NCBI GenBank assembly: GCA_027627225.1
Contig: CM051029.1
Span: 15,769,956 to 15,833,955, forward strand
DNA: 64,000 nt
Direction of reading: 5' to 3'
Origin: Congeria kusceri
Lineage: Eukaryota > Mollusca > Bivalvia > Myida > Dreissenidae
Position 1 is the first letter of the stretch; every line of letters starts with the position of its first letter. Positions 37,201-52,200 of the stretch are shown in pieces. Position numbers and translations under genes: made by a program. Under the pieces are notes generated by a model. It searched no databases, was not told the origin of the DNA, and worked only from the letters and a program-made list of their open reading frames with translations.

Positions 37201-40200
37201 ACATCAGCAATGATTAGTCTTGATCCTGTAGTTAATCTAGTGAACACGGGGCCTGCTGTCAATGCGGAAACACGGGGCCTGATGTCAATGCGGAAACACG
37301 GGGCCTGATGTCAATGCGGACACCATGTCCATTTGAGCACTGCGACACATTCAATTCATTGAGCCGTTCTAAACATAATATTTGTAATTTATTCATATGT
37401 TAAAATGGAAACAGTACCCCGGGTTGCACTGCATCTTTTATTCAGGTCACTTCCCTGGAGGACCAGTACCATGCTCGGCAGAAGGAATGCGGAGGTCTGG
37501 ACGAGCTGTTATTCCTTCAACATGAGCCTACCCTGATGCCCAACAATTTTTCACGGTACACAATTCTTGCTTATCTCAGTACTGCAAATTTATTAATTTT
37601 TATGCCCCCACTTTAGAGGGGGGGGGGGGGCATATAGATTTGCACTTGTCCGCCGGTCCGTCCATCCGTCCGTTGGATTTTTGTGTCAGGCATAACTCAA
37701 GAAGTATGACTGCTAGAGTGATGAAACTTTTTAAGCATATTTATCGGCATCGAGGCTTGTGCACCTGGGTATTTTGGTGCAGTTTTTTTCCGACATCAGC
37801 GGATTTAGTACTCAATAATAGTCTCCCAACTCTTGTCATTTAGCGTGCATGTATTTATTGTATGTTAGTATAGTACTCCATAAGAGTCTCCCAACTCTTG
37901 TCATTTAGCGTAGTTATGGCCCTTTTTTAGCAAAAAATGATATTTTTGGACTTGAGTCGTGCGTAACTCAAAAAGTATTGCTGCCTGAGTTATGAAACTT
38001 TACAAACATATTCATCAGCATGTGAACTTGTGCACCTGGGTATTTTGGTGCAGTTTTTTGCGACATCAGCGGAGTTAAGGCCCTTTTTATAGCAAAAAAT
38101 GACATGTTTGGACATGTGTCGCATGTAACTTAAAAAGTATTACTGCTACAGTGATGTCACTTTAAAAACGTATTAATCAGCATGTGTACTTGTGCACCTG
38201 AATATTTTGGTGCAGTTTTTTTCAGACCTGAGTGGAGTTATGACCCATTTTTAGCCAAAAAAATGAAATTTTGGACTTGTGTCGCACATAACTCAAAAAG
38301 TTTCACTGCTACAGTGATGAAACTTTATATACATATTAATCAACATTTGAGCTGGTGCACCTGGGTATTTTGGTGTAGTCTTTTCGGAACTTCAGCGGAG
38401 TTATGGCCCTTTTTTTATGAAAAAATGACATTTTTGTTACTTATGTCGCCTGTAACTCAAGAAGTATTATTGCTACAGTGATGGGACTTTATAAACATAT
38501 TAATCAGTGTGTGAACTTGTTCACCTGGGTATTTTGGTGCATGTTTGTTTGCCATCAGTGGAGTTATGACCCTTTTTTAGAAAAAAATGACATTTTTTGG
38601 ATTTGTGTCGCGTGTTACTTAAAAAGTTTAACTGCTCGACTGATGAAACTTTATAAACATATTCATCAGCATGTGCATGTGAATGTGTGCACCTGGGTAT
38701 TTTGGTGCATTTTTTTGTGACAACCAGCGGAATGTGGGGGCATACGTGTCAAACGCACACATGTCTAGTTTTTAAAAAGAACTGAGTTGCATCTCTTATT
38801 TCATCGATGAAAATAATTATTTTCAAATTGCTGTTACAACACAATTATTGTATTCTCCAAATCTTGCTCTCAAGGCTATTAAATGTTTTCACTTCTTTTT
38901 GACAGTGTGCAATCCGGTATCACCAACAACGGCCTTGATACCCCGGTGACGCCAGTGCGGGCGGCCATGAACACTATACAGCAGTTGAAAAACCTGATCT
39001 CGGCCAACACAGACCATTTACAGCTACTCAGAGAACATTTCCAAGTATGTTTGTGTGAGTGTTTCTGTGTGCATTGTTCACTTGTTTATATGTTGAGAGT
39101 AGATAGCCAACACAGACCATCTACAGCTTCTCCGGGAACATTTCCTGATGTGTGTCAGAGGCCAAGATCAGGCGTGTACACGTGTAAATTATGTGTACAC
39201 TATTGGACGATACGCTGTGAATAATGACATTTGGGAGTACATATACACAAAGAGAATAAAGTTTGGGTGTACATTTATGCACAATGTCCTCCATTAATAC
39301 ATAACATCACATTTTAGTGATGATAAGCTATATAGAAGATAGAAGTGTTCACAGGTCTGCACTACTGTATGTGCAATAAAAACATAAACGTGTAAAATGA
39401 ATTCTTACTTGTAACATTATTGTATTCAAAGGTTGTTGCTACATTACTAGTATTATGGATAATATTAATAATAAGCCATTGTTTATTCTCCATCGTTGAT
39501 ACTGTACTCTTTAGGTTGGTGTAAATAAACCACCAATTATCCTACATAGAGTGTATATTTACCCCCATAAATTCAAGAGAGTGTTCACTTACTCCCAAAT
39601 TTTCAGACGTAAGCGTACATTTACCCCCAGTAAATATCTCAACCACTACAGACCATCTATAACTACTCATGGAACATTTCCTGGTATGTGTGTGTGTGAG
39701 TGTCTATGCATTGCTTACATGTTTATATGAGTGTGGGGAGTAAATATCTCAACCACTACAGACCATCTACAAGTCCACAGAGAGCATTTCCAGCTGTGTG
39801 TTTGTGTGCATTGCTTACTTATTTATATGAGTGTTAGTGGGGTTGGATGGATATCTTAGCCAATGCAGACCATCTACAACTCCACAGAGAACATTTCCAG
39901 GTTAGTGTATGAGTGTGTGGCCAGTGTTATGTGAGTGTGTATGTTTGGGGGAGGAGGGGGGGGGTAGATACCTCAACCATGAACCAACTACAATTCCTCA
40001 GGCAACATTTCCAGGTTAGTGTATGAGTGTGTGGCCAGTGTTATATGAGTATGTGTGTGTGTGGGGTGGAGGCGGGGGGGTAGATACCTCAACCATGAAC
40101 CAACTACAATTCCTCAGAGAACATTTCCAGGTTAGTGTATGAGTGTGTGGCCAGTGTTATATGAGTATGTGCGACGGGGGGGAGGGGGGGGTAGATACCT

Positions 40201-43200
40201 CAACCATGAACCAACTACAATTCCTCAGGGAACATTTCCGGGCTCGTTTGTTCTTTTATTCAGCATTCAGATATCTCGGGCATAAGAATTTACCTCTGTT
40301 TAGCAGATTTCCTTGTTTTATTGAAAATTTTAATCAGAAAAGTGTTTTTAATGTTTTGTCTGATTTGTGAAGATTTCATGGTGGTGGGGTATGTGTGTGT
40401 GTGTGGGGGGGGGGGGGGGGTGTCAGCTGTTCTACAAAATTTCCATTATGGTAATGGCTCATAATTGGACAGCCCCCTCTGGCTGAAACATTTCTGTAGC
40501 CAAATTACCTTACTATGTTGAAAATGTGCTAATTATGACAAATTTTGAGGTTTTTATGAATAAACACTCGTTCTCATTTTTTGGGCTGAAAAGCATAACA
40601 TAAATATGAAATTTATGACTTCTCATTTCCATACAAATTTATGTTAAATATGAAAATGGAACTTATCTGTGTTGAGGTTTAAGTGATGTCCATATTGTGC
40701 AAGTTTTATTTTTTGCTGTAGTACGCTGTCAACATATGCATGAGTTTTACTTATGTATTTTACGTGACAGTGATACCAGCCAAATGACAGATACAGGTGA
40801 TACCAGCCAAATGACAGATACAGATTATGAACATACATAAGAGATGCACTTTTTTGTCTTTATTATATTATCAACACAGCAATTTCTATTATTTAACTTC
40901 TTGAAAACACTTAACTGATAACATTGTCGAACAATGGACACTTAAAATGGAAAATTGGGCTGAAGAAACAGTAATTTCTTGCATTATTGTCCTTTTGTTT
41001 TTTTCATATATTCTCACACCTAAAATAAACTGTAAATACATAGTCAAGTATAATAGTAGTGCTCACAAACCCTTTATAAACCCTAAAGCAGAAATAATAG
41101 AGCTCAACTGATGTAAAACCATTTTACAGGAATGTGCTTTTGTCACGTTAAATTCATTAAACAAGTAACACATTGTACAAGTACGTACTTCAGCAGAAAA
41201 TGGGTTAATCTATCGTAGAAGTGGGGAAAATAACTTGCAAACTTAAAAATTTGTAGAAAAATAAAGATTGTAATTGACATAGAACCATTAAAATGCTAAA
41301 TCAATACCAATTGTCATGTAAAATTCAATGAACTCAACTGTTACATTTAACGGACATCACATGTGGTAAAACTATTGCAAACTCTTTTGAAATGACATCC
41401 TTGTTTTCTGAATAACTAGATTTACCAATATAAATGTGATAGATGATGGATAATTGTAGAGTATTTGACATTTTAATGACATAACTCAGTTCATATTTGT
41501 CACGTAAAATTCAACTAACTTTTTCAAGATTTCAGCTATTTTAGCCTTGTCTTTGTCAATATACGTTTGTATTATTGGACAAACAAGATTATTTAAACAT
41601 ATTATTAGTGAAATTAAAACAAACAAAACCAATAAGTTGAACGTTTTATGTTTGAATTTTACGTGACATTTTATGAATTTTACTAATTTTACGTGACATT
41701 TTAATATATGCTCTATATGTGCACCAGACCCTGATAATCAACCATGCGTCATAACAGTACTTATCTTTAATTATTTCTTAGCATAAGTGCAATTAAAACA
41801 CATTCTTTCTATAAAGTTATCACGTTATATTTGACAAAACAAAAACAAGGGGAGTTCAAATAAGTAACCTAACACAATAGATCATGTATCATTGATTTCA
41901 ACTAAATGGCCCTAGAAAAACATTCAATGACGTCATAAATATCACGGCATAAACCGAAAATACCGAACGAATTATTTGGTCACTGTCTACACTGCGGGAA
42001 GCGCACGTTTCATAAAATTGTCACGTAAGTATTCAGTCACGTAAACTTCAAGTTTACCTTTCCAATAACCAAAATCTGTAATATTTTTGATAACTCATCA
42101 CTCTATTTGTCATAATATACATTTCTCAGTAAGAGATTACATATAACACTGTCAATTTTATAGAGAAAAGTCTGGCAAGAGACAAACAGTCGTCACGTAA
42201 AGCTTCACAGAAAAAATTCCCCCATATGAGCTTAGACCATTAATGGCTTAAATCTTTTGTATGATAAGGTTGATAAAAACTTTGTTTTTTCAAAAGAAGT
42301 TGTGTAAAGTCTTATCAATTGAAATGTTAAACCATGATTTTCTTCAAAACAATTTTATGATAGCACAGCAAATAAGTTAGTGTCACGTAAACTTCAAGCA
42401 TCTTGTGACACGAATAAAATATTAATTTTTTAGCTCACCTGAGCACAACGTGCTCATGGTGAGCTTTTGTGATCGCCTTTTGTCCGTCGTGCGGCAACAT
42501 TTCATATAATCGACATCTCCTAAACCGCTTGGCAGAGTGTCACAAAACTTCACAGGAATGATCCTTGGGTGACCCTCTTTCAAAGTTGTTCAAATCGTTT
42601 CGGTCCGCTACATATGTAGGTCACCAGAGCTAAAAATAGATTTCAAAAGTGAAAACTTTAAAATTCTTCTCTGAAACCACAAGGCTTGGAGCTGTCATAT
42701 TTGATATCTGACATCCTCTAGTGGTCCTCTACAAAGATTGTTCAAATTATGCCCCGGGGGTCACATTGTTGATATAGACTTGTATAGCAAAATAACTTTA
42801 AAAATCGTCTTCTCTGAAACCACAAGGCCTGGAGGTTTCATATTTGGTATGTAACATTGTAAAGTGGCCCTCTACAAAGATTGTTCAAATGATGCCCCTG
42901 GGGTCAAAACTGGCCATACCCCGGGGCTCACATGGTTTATATAGACTTGAATAGCAAAATGACTTTCAAAATGTTATCCTCTGAAACTGCAAGGCCCAGA
43001 GGTTTCATATTTGGTATATAACATTGTAAAGTGGTCCTCTACAAAGATTGTTCAAATGATGCCCCTGGGGTCAAAACTGGCCACACCCCGGGGGTCACAT
43101 GGTTTATATAGACTTGAATAGCAAAATGACTTTAAAAATCTTCTCCTCTGAAACCGCAAGGCCCAGAGGTTTCATATTTGGTATTTAACATTTTGTAGTG

Positions 43201-46200
43201 GTCCTCTATAAAGATTGTTGAAATGATGCCCCTGGGGTCAAAGCTGGGCACAACCCGGGGCTCACATGGTTTATATAGACGTAAATGGCAAAATGATTAA
43301 AAATTCTTCTCTGAAACCACAAGGCCAGAGGTTTCATATTTGGTTAAAACATAATCGAGACCTCGATTGGGATTGCATATGGGATGGGTGGGGTCAAGGT
43401 CACTGTTACTAAAAATAGAAAAACGGTTTCCACTCAGTAACTTTAGAACGCATTGAGATATTTTAATGAAACTTAATACATAGATACCTTATATTGACAC
43501 CTCGCATGGGATTACATATGGGGTGGGTGGAGTCAAGGTCAAGGTCACTGTTACTAAAAATAGACAAACAGTTTTCGCTCAATAACTTGAAAACCTATTG
43601 AGATATTTTAATGAAACTTCATACATAGATATCAGGTGAGCGACCTAGGGCCATAGTGGCCCTCTTGTTTAATGATATAATTCTGCAGTATTTTTTTTCT
43701 ATCTTGAAACTGCATTGTACAAACAATAACCAATCAAGTATTAAACAAAACTTATTGAACTCGGTCAAAATGGAGAATAAATGACCCATTTAAAATATGG
43801 CATTATGATAGTGACTGTAGATTTTATAGGGGGGTATGTTGATAAAGGACACGTTTAATTAATATAAAAGAGTTTCTGATACATCATTTTTGGTTTCATT
43901 TAAAACAAATACATTGTGCTTGTAAAACAAGGTGCTACATAACTCATTTATATGGAAATACACATTTTGTGATAGTTATTGTACCTGTGACATGTATTAT
44001 GCCGAAAAAAATGAGAATGAGTGAAATTGTTGTAGACAAACCGATTTTTCATTCGCAAACTATTCATATGTGTATCTCTGGTTTTATTTGTCAAATGGCA
44101 GCCTAAGCCCTATACATCATTAGCCATCATATTGAAATCAATTGTATACATCATATAACCTTCCCAACAATAACAATCTTGGTCCTTCTGCGCCCAATGA
44201 AATTGCTTGTTGCACAGCAAACCATTGTGTAATATGCTTAGAAAACATATGGCCATAATGGGAAGTAAAATTCTTTGTCCGCAATTCATTGTAAATTGTT
44301 GCTAGGCTACTATGCATGCACCGATTTATCATGAACAGTTTCATTGGACAGTAAAAGTCACAAGCCATTTAACTTTGCTCACCTTACCTCATCACAAATT
44401 TCTAATGGTACTTTCTTGAATTTACTTGGGGTTTAAGCAAAGTCAATCAGTCCTGAGGTTTGCTAGACATGTTCCTGTTGTATACTAATTATGTGTATCC
44501 GAATACTAATTACCACGGGGCGGGGGTATTTTCCTTATATGACTATATATAAAATTGTGAAAACCTTGTTGTCAGGAATCACTGGTTGGATTTCGAAATA
44601 ATATCACAGAAATGGTATATGGGTAGTTCTCTACCAAAGTTGCTCAAATGGTTCCGCTCCTTTGAAAAACATGGCCATCAAGGGGCGGGGGTATTTTTCC
44701 TTATATGACTATATAAAATAATTTGAAAACCTTGTCAGAAATAACTGGTTGGATTTCGAAATTATTTCACAGAAATGGTATATGGGTGGTTCTCTACCAA
44801 AGTTTCTGAAATAGTTCCGCACCGTTTTAAAACATGGCTGCCAAGGGCATTTTTTTCTTATATGGATTTCGAAATAATTAATCCACAGCTTTGATTTCAA
44901 AATAAATCCACAAAAATGTTCCTTAGGTGCTAATTTACCAAAATAATTTGAATTATTTTGATTTGTTAAAAAATCACGGCTGCCATAAAGCATGGCCTTT
45001 TTAGCTCACCTGAGCACAAAGTGCTCATGGTGAGCTTTTGTGATCGCCCGTTGTCCGTCGTCTGTCTGTCTGTGCTTGCGTCGATCGTCAACTTTTCATT
45101 CAAACAACATCTCCTTCTAAACCACTTGGCAGATTTTTACCAAACTTCACAGGAATGATCATTGGGCGACCCTCTTTCAAAGTTGTTCCAAACGTTACGG
45201 TCAGCTGCAAATGTAGGTTAACAGAGCTAAAAATAGATTTAAAAAGTGAAAACTTTCAAAATCTTCTCTGAAACCACAGGGCCCAGATGTTTCATATTTG
45301 GTATGTAACATCATATAGTGATCCTCTACAAAGATTGTTCAAATTATGCCCCTGGGGTCAAAACGGGCCACGCCCCGGGGGTAACATGGTTTATATAGAA
45401 TATAGCAAAATGACTTTAAAAATCTTCTCCTCTGAAACCGCAAGGCCCAGAGGTTTCATATTTGGTATGTAACATCCTCAAGTGGTCCTTTACAAAGTTT
45501 GTTCAAATTATGCCCTTGGAGTCTAAACGATCACATGGTTTATTAGTTCACCTGAGCACGAAGTGCACAAGGATGAAATATTGTGGTCAGTCTGTGTCCG
45601 GCGTCCACATTTTACTTCAAACAACTTCTTCTCTGAAACCACTAGGCGGATTTTAACCTAACTTGGCAGGAATGTTCCTGGGATGGTCCTTTACCAAATT
45701 CCTTCAATTTATTAATATATATTGAAAACTCTGGTTGTCATGGCAACCAAAATCTTAAAAACTTGAGAACTTAGAAAATCAGAAACCACTGGCTGGATTT
45801 GAAAATAGTTTTCACAGAAATGCTCCTCATTTTGATTTGTTAAAAAACTTGGCCACCAGGGGGCGGGGCCGTTTTCCTTATATGGCTATATTGAAAACTG
45901 TAAAAACTTGGTGTCAAAACTTGCCAAGCCCCGGGGGTCACATGGTTTATATAAACTTCAATAGCAAAATGTCGTTAAAAATCTTCTTATCTGAAACCGC
46001 AAGGCCGAGAGGTTTCATATTTTCTATGTAACATCCTATACTGGTCCTCTACAATTGCCGTTCAATTTAATCCCGTGGGGTCAAAACTGGCCACGCCCGG
46101 TGGTCACATGATTTCTATAGACATAAATAGCAAAATGACTTTAAAAATCTTCAATGTTTCATATTTGATATGTTACGTCATATAGTAGTCCTCTACAAAG

Positions 46201-49200
46201 ATTGTTGAAATTATGCCCCTGGGGTCAAAACTGGCAACGCCCCGGTATGTAACATTGTAAAGTGGTCCTCTACAAAGATTGTTTAATGCCCCTGGGGTTA
46301 AAACTAGCCATACCCCGGGAGTCACATGGTTTATTTAAACTTAAATAGCAAAATGTCTTTAAAAATATTTCCACTGAAACCGCAAGGCCCAGAGGTTTCG
46401 TATTTGGTATGTAACAGGGGTCACATGGTTTATATAGACTTAAATAGCAAAATGACTTCGAAAATCTTTACCTGAAACCGCAATGCCCGGAAGTTTGTTC
46501 AAGATTGTTGAAATTATGCCCCTGGGATAAATATAAGCCACGCCTTGGAGATGCATATTCCAGTTGGGTAGCAAAGTCTCAGGTGAGCGTCCTAGGGCCC
46601 TCAGGGCCCTCTTGTTTTCTGATAAAGCATACCAGGGTGCTTTCACTTCTGACACTCCTTACTTAATAAGGCAGTGGAGCGATACAGGCACTTTTGTGCC
46701 TCTTGTTTAAAAAATATATAATATATATCAGTATTAAATGTATCATTCTAAATCACTTAATTCATCCATGAATTCATCCATTTATTGAGATTTACGGTTT
46801 CTATAATGATAAAGATCTGTATTTAAAAAACTTGTGTAACTTAACTTAATCAATTACATTGTTTACCCACCTGGTCATTGTGGCAGATTTATTATGGAAA
46901 TTTATAATAATCTTTGAGAATAATAAATTATTCAAACATTGATAGTGGCTTTAATGATATAAAACATTAAACTTAAAGCAATCTGATATTTCATATTATT
47001 TGTACACGGGGTCTGAACTCCCTGCCTATGTACTCTGTGACAATATGGTGTAATATAACCCTCTGGATCACGTGGTAGTTTACATATTGACTTTGTTTAC
47101 TGACGGTAAACAGCTTGAATCATATGAGTCTTAACCTCGAAGTTTGTTTGAAATTATCTTTGTTTCAATATTAATTTAACTTCTTGTGTTGCTTTACAAT
47201 GGACAATAGCTAGATATCTATGTTTTGTGGAATATGTTAATATATTGATCAGAGATACATACGTCATTCACTTGATTTAAAGTAAAAAAGGTTGGTTTGT
47301 GATAACAAGCAATCTACAAAATGGCGACATTTTCGCAGTCTTCAATTGATAAGGGTTCTGATGCAGTTAAGGAGTACAGTTGTACTACTTGTGAAGAGAA
47401 GAACCTTGAGAAATGTGCTGACTTCTATTGTGAGGCATGTCTAAGGTTTTTTTGTGGAAAATGTATTCAACCTCATGATCAGGTGTTTACAAAACATACC
47501 ACATATGGAAAAGGGGACACGAAGAAATGGCCAGTATTCAAGGAAGTTGAGGACTTTCTTCAGAAATGTGATGTACACAAAGATGAAAAATTGAAAATGT
47601 TCTGTGAAGACCACAATAAGCTGTGCTGCACTAACTGTGCTTTCCTTAATCACAGGTACCGTATGCTGCACTAAATGTGCTTTCCTTAATCACAGGTACC
47701 GTAGACATGCACTAACTGTGCTTTCCTTAATCACAGGTACCGTATGCTGCACTAACTGTGCTTTCCTTAATCACAGGAACCGTAGGCATGCACTAACTGT
47801 GCTTTCCTTAATCACAGGTACCGTAGACATGCACTTACTGTGCTTTTCTTCATCACAGGTACCGTAGACATGCACTAACTGTGCTTTCCTGAATCACAGG
47901 TACCGTAGACATGCACTAACTGTGCTTTTCTTAATCACAGGTACCGTAGATATGCACTAACTGTGCTTCCCTTAATCACAGGTACCGTAGACATGCACTA
48001 ACTGTGCTTTCCTTAATTACAGGTACCGTAGACATGCACTAACTGTGCTTTCCTTAATCACAGGTACCGTATGCTGCACTAACTGCTTTCTTAATCACAG
48101 GTACCGTATGCTGCACTAACTGTGCTTTCCTTAATCACAGGTACCGTAAACATGCACTAACTGTGCTTTCCTTAATGACAGGTACCGTATGCTGCACAAA
48201 CTGTGCTTTCCTTAATCACAGGTACCGTATGCTGCACTAACTGTGCTTTCCTTACTCACAGGTACCGTAGACATGTTTACCATAGACATGCACTAACTGT
48301 GCTTTCCTTAATCACAGGTACCGTAGACATGTTTACCGTAGACATGCACTAACTGTGCTTTCCTTAATCACAGGTACCGTAGACATGTTTACCATAGACA
48401 TGCACTAACTGTGCTTTCCTTAATCACAGGTACCGTAGACATGTTTACCGTAGACATGCACTAACTGTGCTTTCCTTAATCACAGGTACCGTAGACATGT
48501 TTTCATTCAGTTATTATGGTAAATATGTGACACAATTGAGGCACGTAAAACAATATTTTTGTAATTATTGACACGCTCTTAAAACGAAACTTACAAATTT
48601 GGTTGATTTAAAAGTCTTGGTCAATTGAAAGGCTGTATATTTTATAATAACTTGAGTGTTACTGAGATTTTAGGTTTACCTCTGAAATCAGTATTGAATG
48701 AACACAGATAATTTGCTGAAGAATCAAATTCAGGACAACTACATCAAAATGGTGTCTTGAGAAGTGTATGTTAACCGAAATGACACATTTGAGTTTTAAA
48801 CTTCCTGTTATTAGCTAGATACTAATGGTTAGCAGGTAAACTGAATACCTGGGTGTTAGATAACATCAATGAATATGTTTAACGAGTTTAAGGTTTACTT
48901 AAATTTCACCCTGCATTAAAACCAGTTACACATTTTATGAATGCCCTTTCTTCACTATTTCCCAAACACACAAATCTTTCATTCAAAGTAATAATTCATG
49001 TTCCTTAAATAAGTTTCATAAAAGATTCAGTAGAAGAATATATTATCTTCGAAAATTTTAAGAGCATCCAACTATTTTCTGTTTGTATGTAAATCACATA
49101 GTTTTATATCAAGCCATGCATCTTGTCGTGTTATTGATAGCATTTTACTTAAATGTTCTTAATCTTTAATTATAATATAATGTTTATGTTATTCTTTCAG

Positions 49201-52200
49201 ACAGTGCACAAAAGTTACACTTATTTCGGAGTCAGTGAAAAAACATTCAACAGACCTCCAGCAACTGTCAGTTAAACTTCAAACTATCCTAGAAGAAATA
49301 AAGAAGCTTCAAACTAATTGGGAGATAAACATTCATTCTTTGCAGGGCTCATACGATAAACAATTACACAAGGTACGAGAAACCCGCAGGAAAATAAATG
49401 CAGCTTTTGATGAAATAGAAAAAAACACCCTGAAGCAAATGAAAGAAACACTGAATAGCCTTCAAGCTTCCCTCAAGAATGATGTGGAAAACTGTACGAG
49501 GCTTCGAGATGAATTAAAACGACTCCGCGAAGTCATACAGGACATCAGTGATAAGAGCAAGGAGGAACTCTCCTTTATTGCCAGCAAAAAATGCCTGGAT
49601 AAGATACAACGGTCAGAAGCATATCTGAAGGAGAAATCTGTTCAAGTTAAACATTCACTTTCATTCCAGGCTAACGGTGACATCGAGCAGTACTTGTCCA
49701 AACTGTCAGGTCTGGGGAGGATTGTACACAGTAATCAAACATTGACTGTACAGGGAAATCCAGACCAGGCATTTACTGTGAAGCAGAACTCTGAGTATAA
49801 TGTGGCAGTATCAGGTGATTCAAGCCAGGTATACACAATCATAGGCATCTGTGCACTCTCAAATGGTCAGATCCTTGTTGCTGACTACTATAATAAGAGA
49901 GTAAAGCTGCTGGACCAGCAGTACCAGGTGGTCTGTGTCTGTGACATGTCTGCTTATCCACAGGACATGTGTCAGATCTCTCCATGTGAAGTGGCCGTCA
50001 CTGTGTATGATGGTGGTTACACTGGTGAGGTCCAGTTTATATCTGTCAACAATGGGCAGCTGGTAAAGGGCAATAAGCTTCAGTTACAACATTACTGTGC
50101 AGGTATTGCCCACCACAATGGAGACCTGTATGTCACTGATACTACTGCACTGTACAAGTACACTCTGAGTGGGAAACTGGTCAGCAAGCTGTATAAGGAT
50201 ACATCAGGTGGGTCTACAGGTAAGAATCATGGTGGATTCATTTTAGTTTCGTTTTAGTAATTTTAAACTACCTGGTTGTGCAAGATATACTTGTGAGTTA
50301 ATTATTCAATACACATTTAGAAATGATTTCCATCATTTATTTATATGTAAGAGCAACTATTAAAACATGTTAAGTCTATAAATAGAATTTGTCAGTATTT
50401 TGCCTTTAATTTTAATTCATCATACATCTATCAACTCATCATAACAATCATGTATTAAACCTGCTTCTTCACAGATGACATATATAACTGGGGCCAAAAT
50501 TGATGTTTGTAATGTAAATAATACTATACTCATCAAATGCAATCAATAAAGCATCACTTAACATATGATAACGATACAAATTATAGCGGACTAACTGACT
50601 CTTTTGGGAAAGCCCTTCTAAACATATACTAGGCCTTTCTGTGTGTGGTATTGAGTTATTGTAATTTCGGACCGTTTATGAAGATGTCAGATGCGATTCC
50701 AATAGCTTATTTAAAGACAAATGTCACTATTCATAAAAACACAGTGGTGATTTCACAAGTTCCATGCCTTTCATGAATAACTGTACTTCTAACAGTGATA
50801 TCAGTTGTCATAAATTGGACAATTAATTTTGAGGGCAGTCTATGAAACATGTTCTACAGGTATTTAAGTTTAAAATATATAATACATTCAACAATTTACA
50901 TACTAAATCACTTGGTACGTTTGTGTCCACTAATAAGCAAATTTGAATAGAAAAAACCCATGTTAATTGGTTTAAAATTACCTGTTTTCTCAATTGGTTG
51001 TACCGATGTCTTTATTCAAATTTTGATACCCTCGAAAGTGAAACACTTTACTGACCACAATAACGGTATTTCTTCGTGCAAAAATCACGCATGTGATTTA
51101 CATTCCTTTTACGGGAAACTAGGACACAAATGTCTTTAAACGAGAGATTATATGGTATATTTAATGATTTTATTAATTTAAGGATTTCTTAATAATCTGA
51201 AATATATTAGGAAATTGTCGTGCAAACAAAGATTTCTTCTAACACTACTGAAATGAAAAAAGTCTGAGCACTTGCGGGGGATTGAATCCGGGTCCTCGGC
51301 ATTAGAGGCAGATGCACTTTGCGCTATTTGTAATTTGGGGCATATGTTTTGTAAACAACTGGACTCCGAAAGTGAAATTGATTGGCTGTTTGGAACACGT
51401 GGTGATTTCACAACAACAACCTAAGAGTTATAAATACTTGAAATGTGTATCGAGACGCTTTTGAAATTGGTTTGAATGCGTTGTAATGATTAAACCAAGG
51501 TGTTTGGAACTTTTGTAAATGTGCCAACAATGTTATTTCAGTCATTTCTATTTAATGATAATGTGTTTTACTAGATTTGAAACAATTTTTAACATTTTTG
51601 TCATTTTCCCTATCTATGACATAGCAGTTTTAATAATACTGTTATAATAAATTAACTAATGCTTAGTGTTCCAGTCATACTAAAATGTATGATTATTGAA
51701 TTTTATGTAAAATTGTTATTGTCTATTTTGAAAAACCAAACACAAATTAACGAAAATACATCACTTCAGTTTGTTTATAAACATTAAAGTATTTAAATAT
51801 CTTGATGTAACTCTGTTTTGCAGTAAATAGATGTGCTGTGAGCCCCACAGGTGACGTGATCTATGTGACCAACAATACCCAGCACAAGCTCCTCACCCTG
51901 GCCAGGGATGGGTCAGTGCTGAACAGCTTCACTGACCCTGAACTACAAGGCCCATGGGGTGTACATGTAACACCTGCTGGCCAGGTGTTGATCTGTGGAA
52001 ACTCATACAACACTATCATTCAGGTGGATAGCCAGGGCAGGAAGAAGCTGGCCACTGTGGCAACACTGAGGGATGGAGTTAGGAGCCCATGGTCAGTCTG
52101 CTACAATAACAACACAGCCTCCATCATTGTGGGACAGGATAATATCCTGGTGTTTGAAGTGCAATAGCACACTTCCACATTTATCAGATACTTTTATTAA

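Noticed and set aside
37640..38720. Cys/Trp-rich open frames
   Set aside because: Internal units of the ATGCCCCCAC dispersed element.
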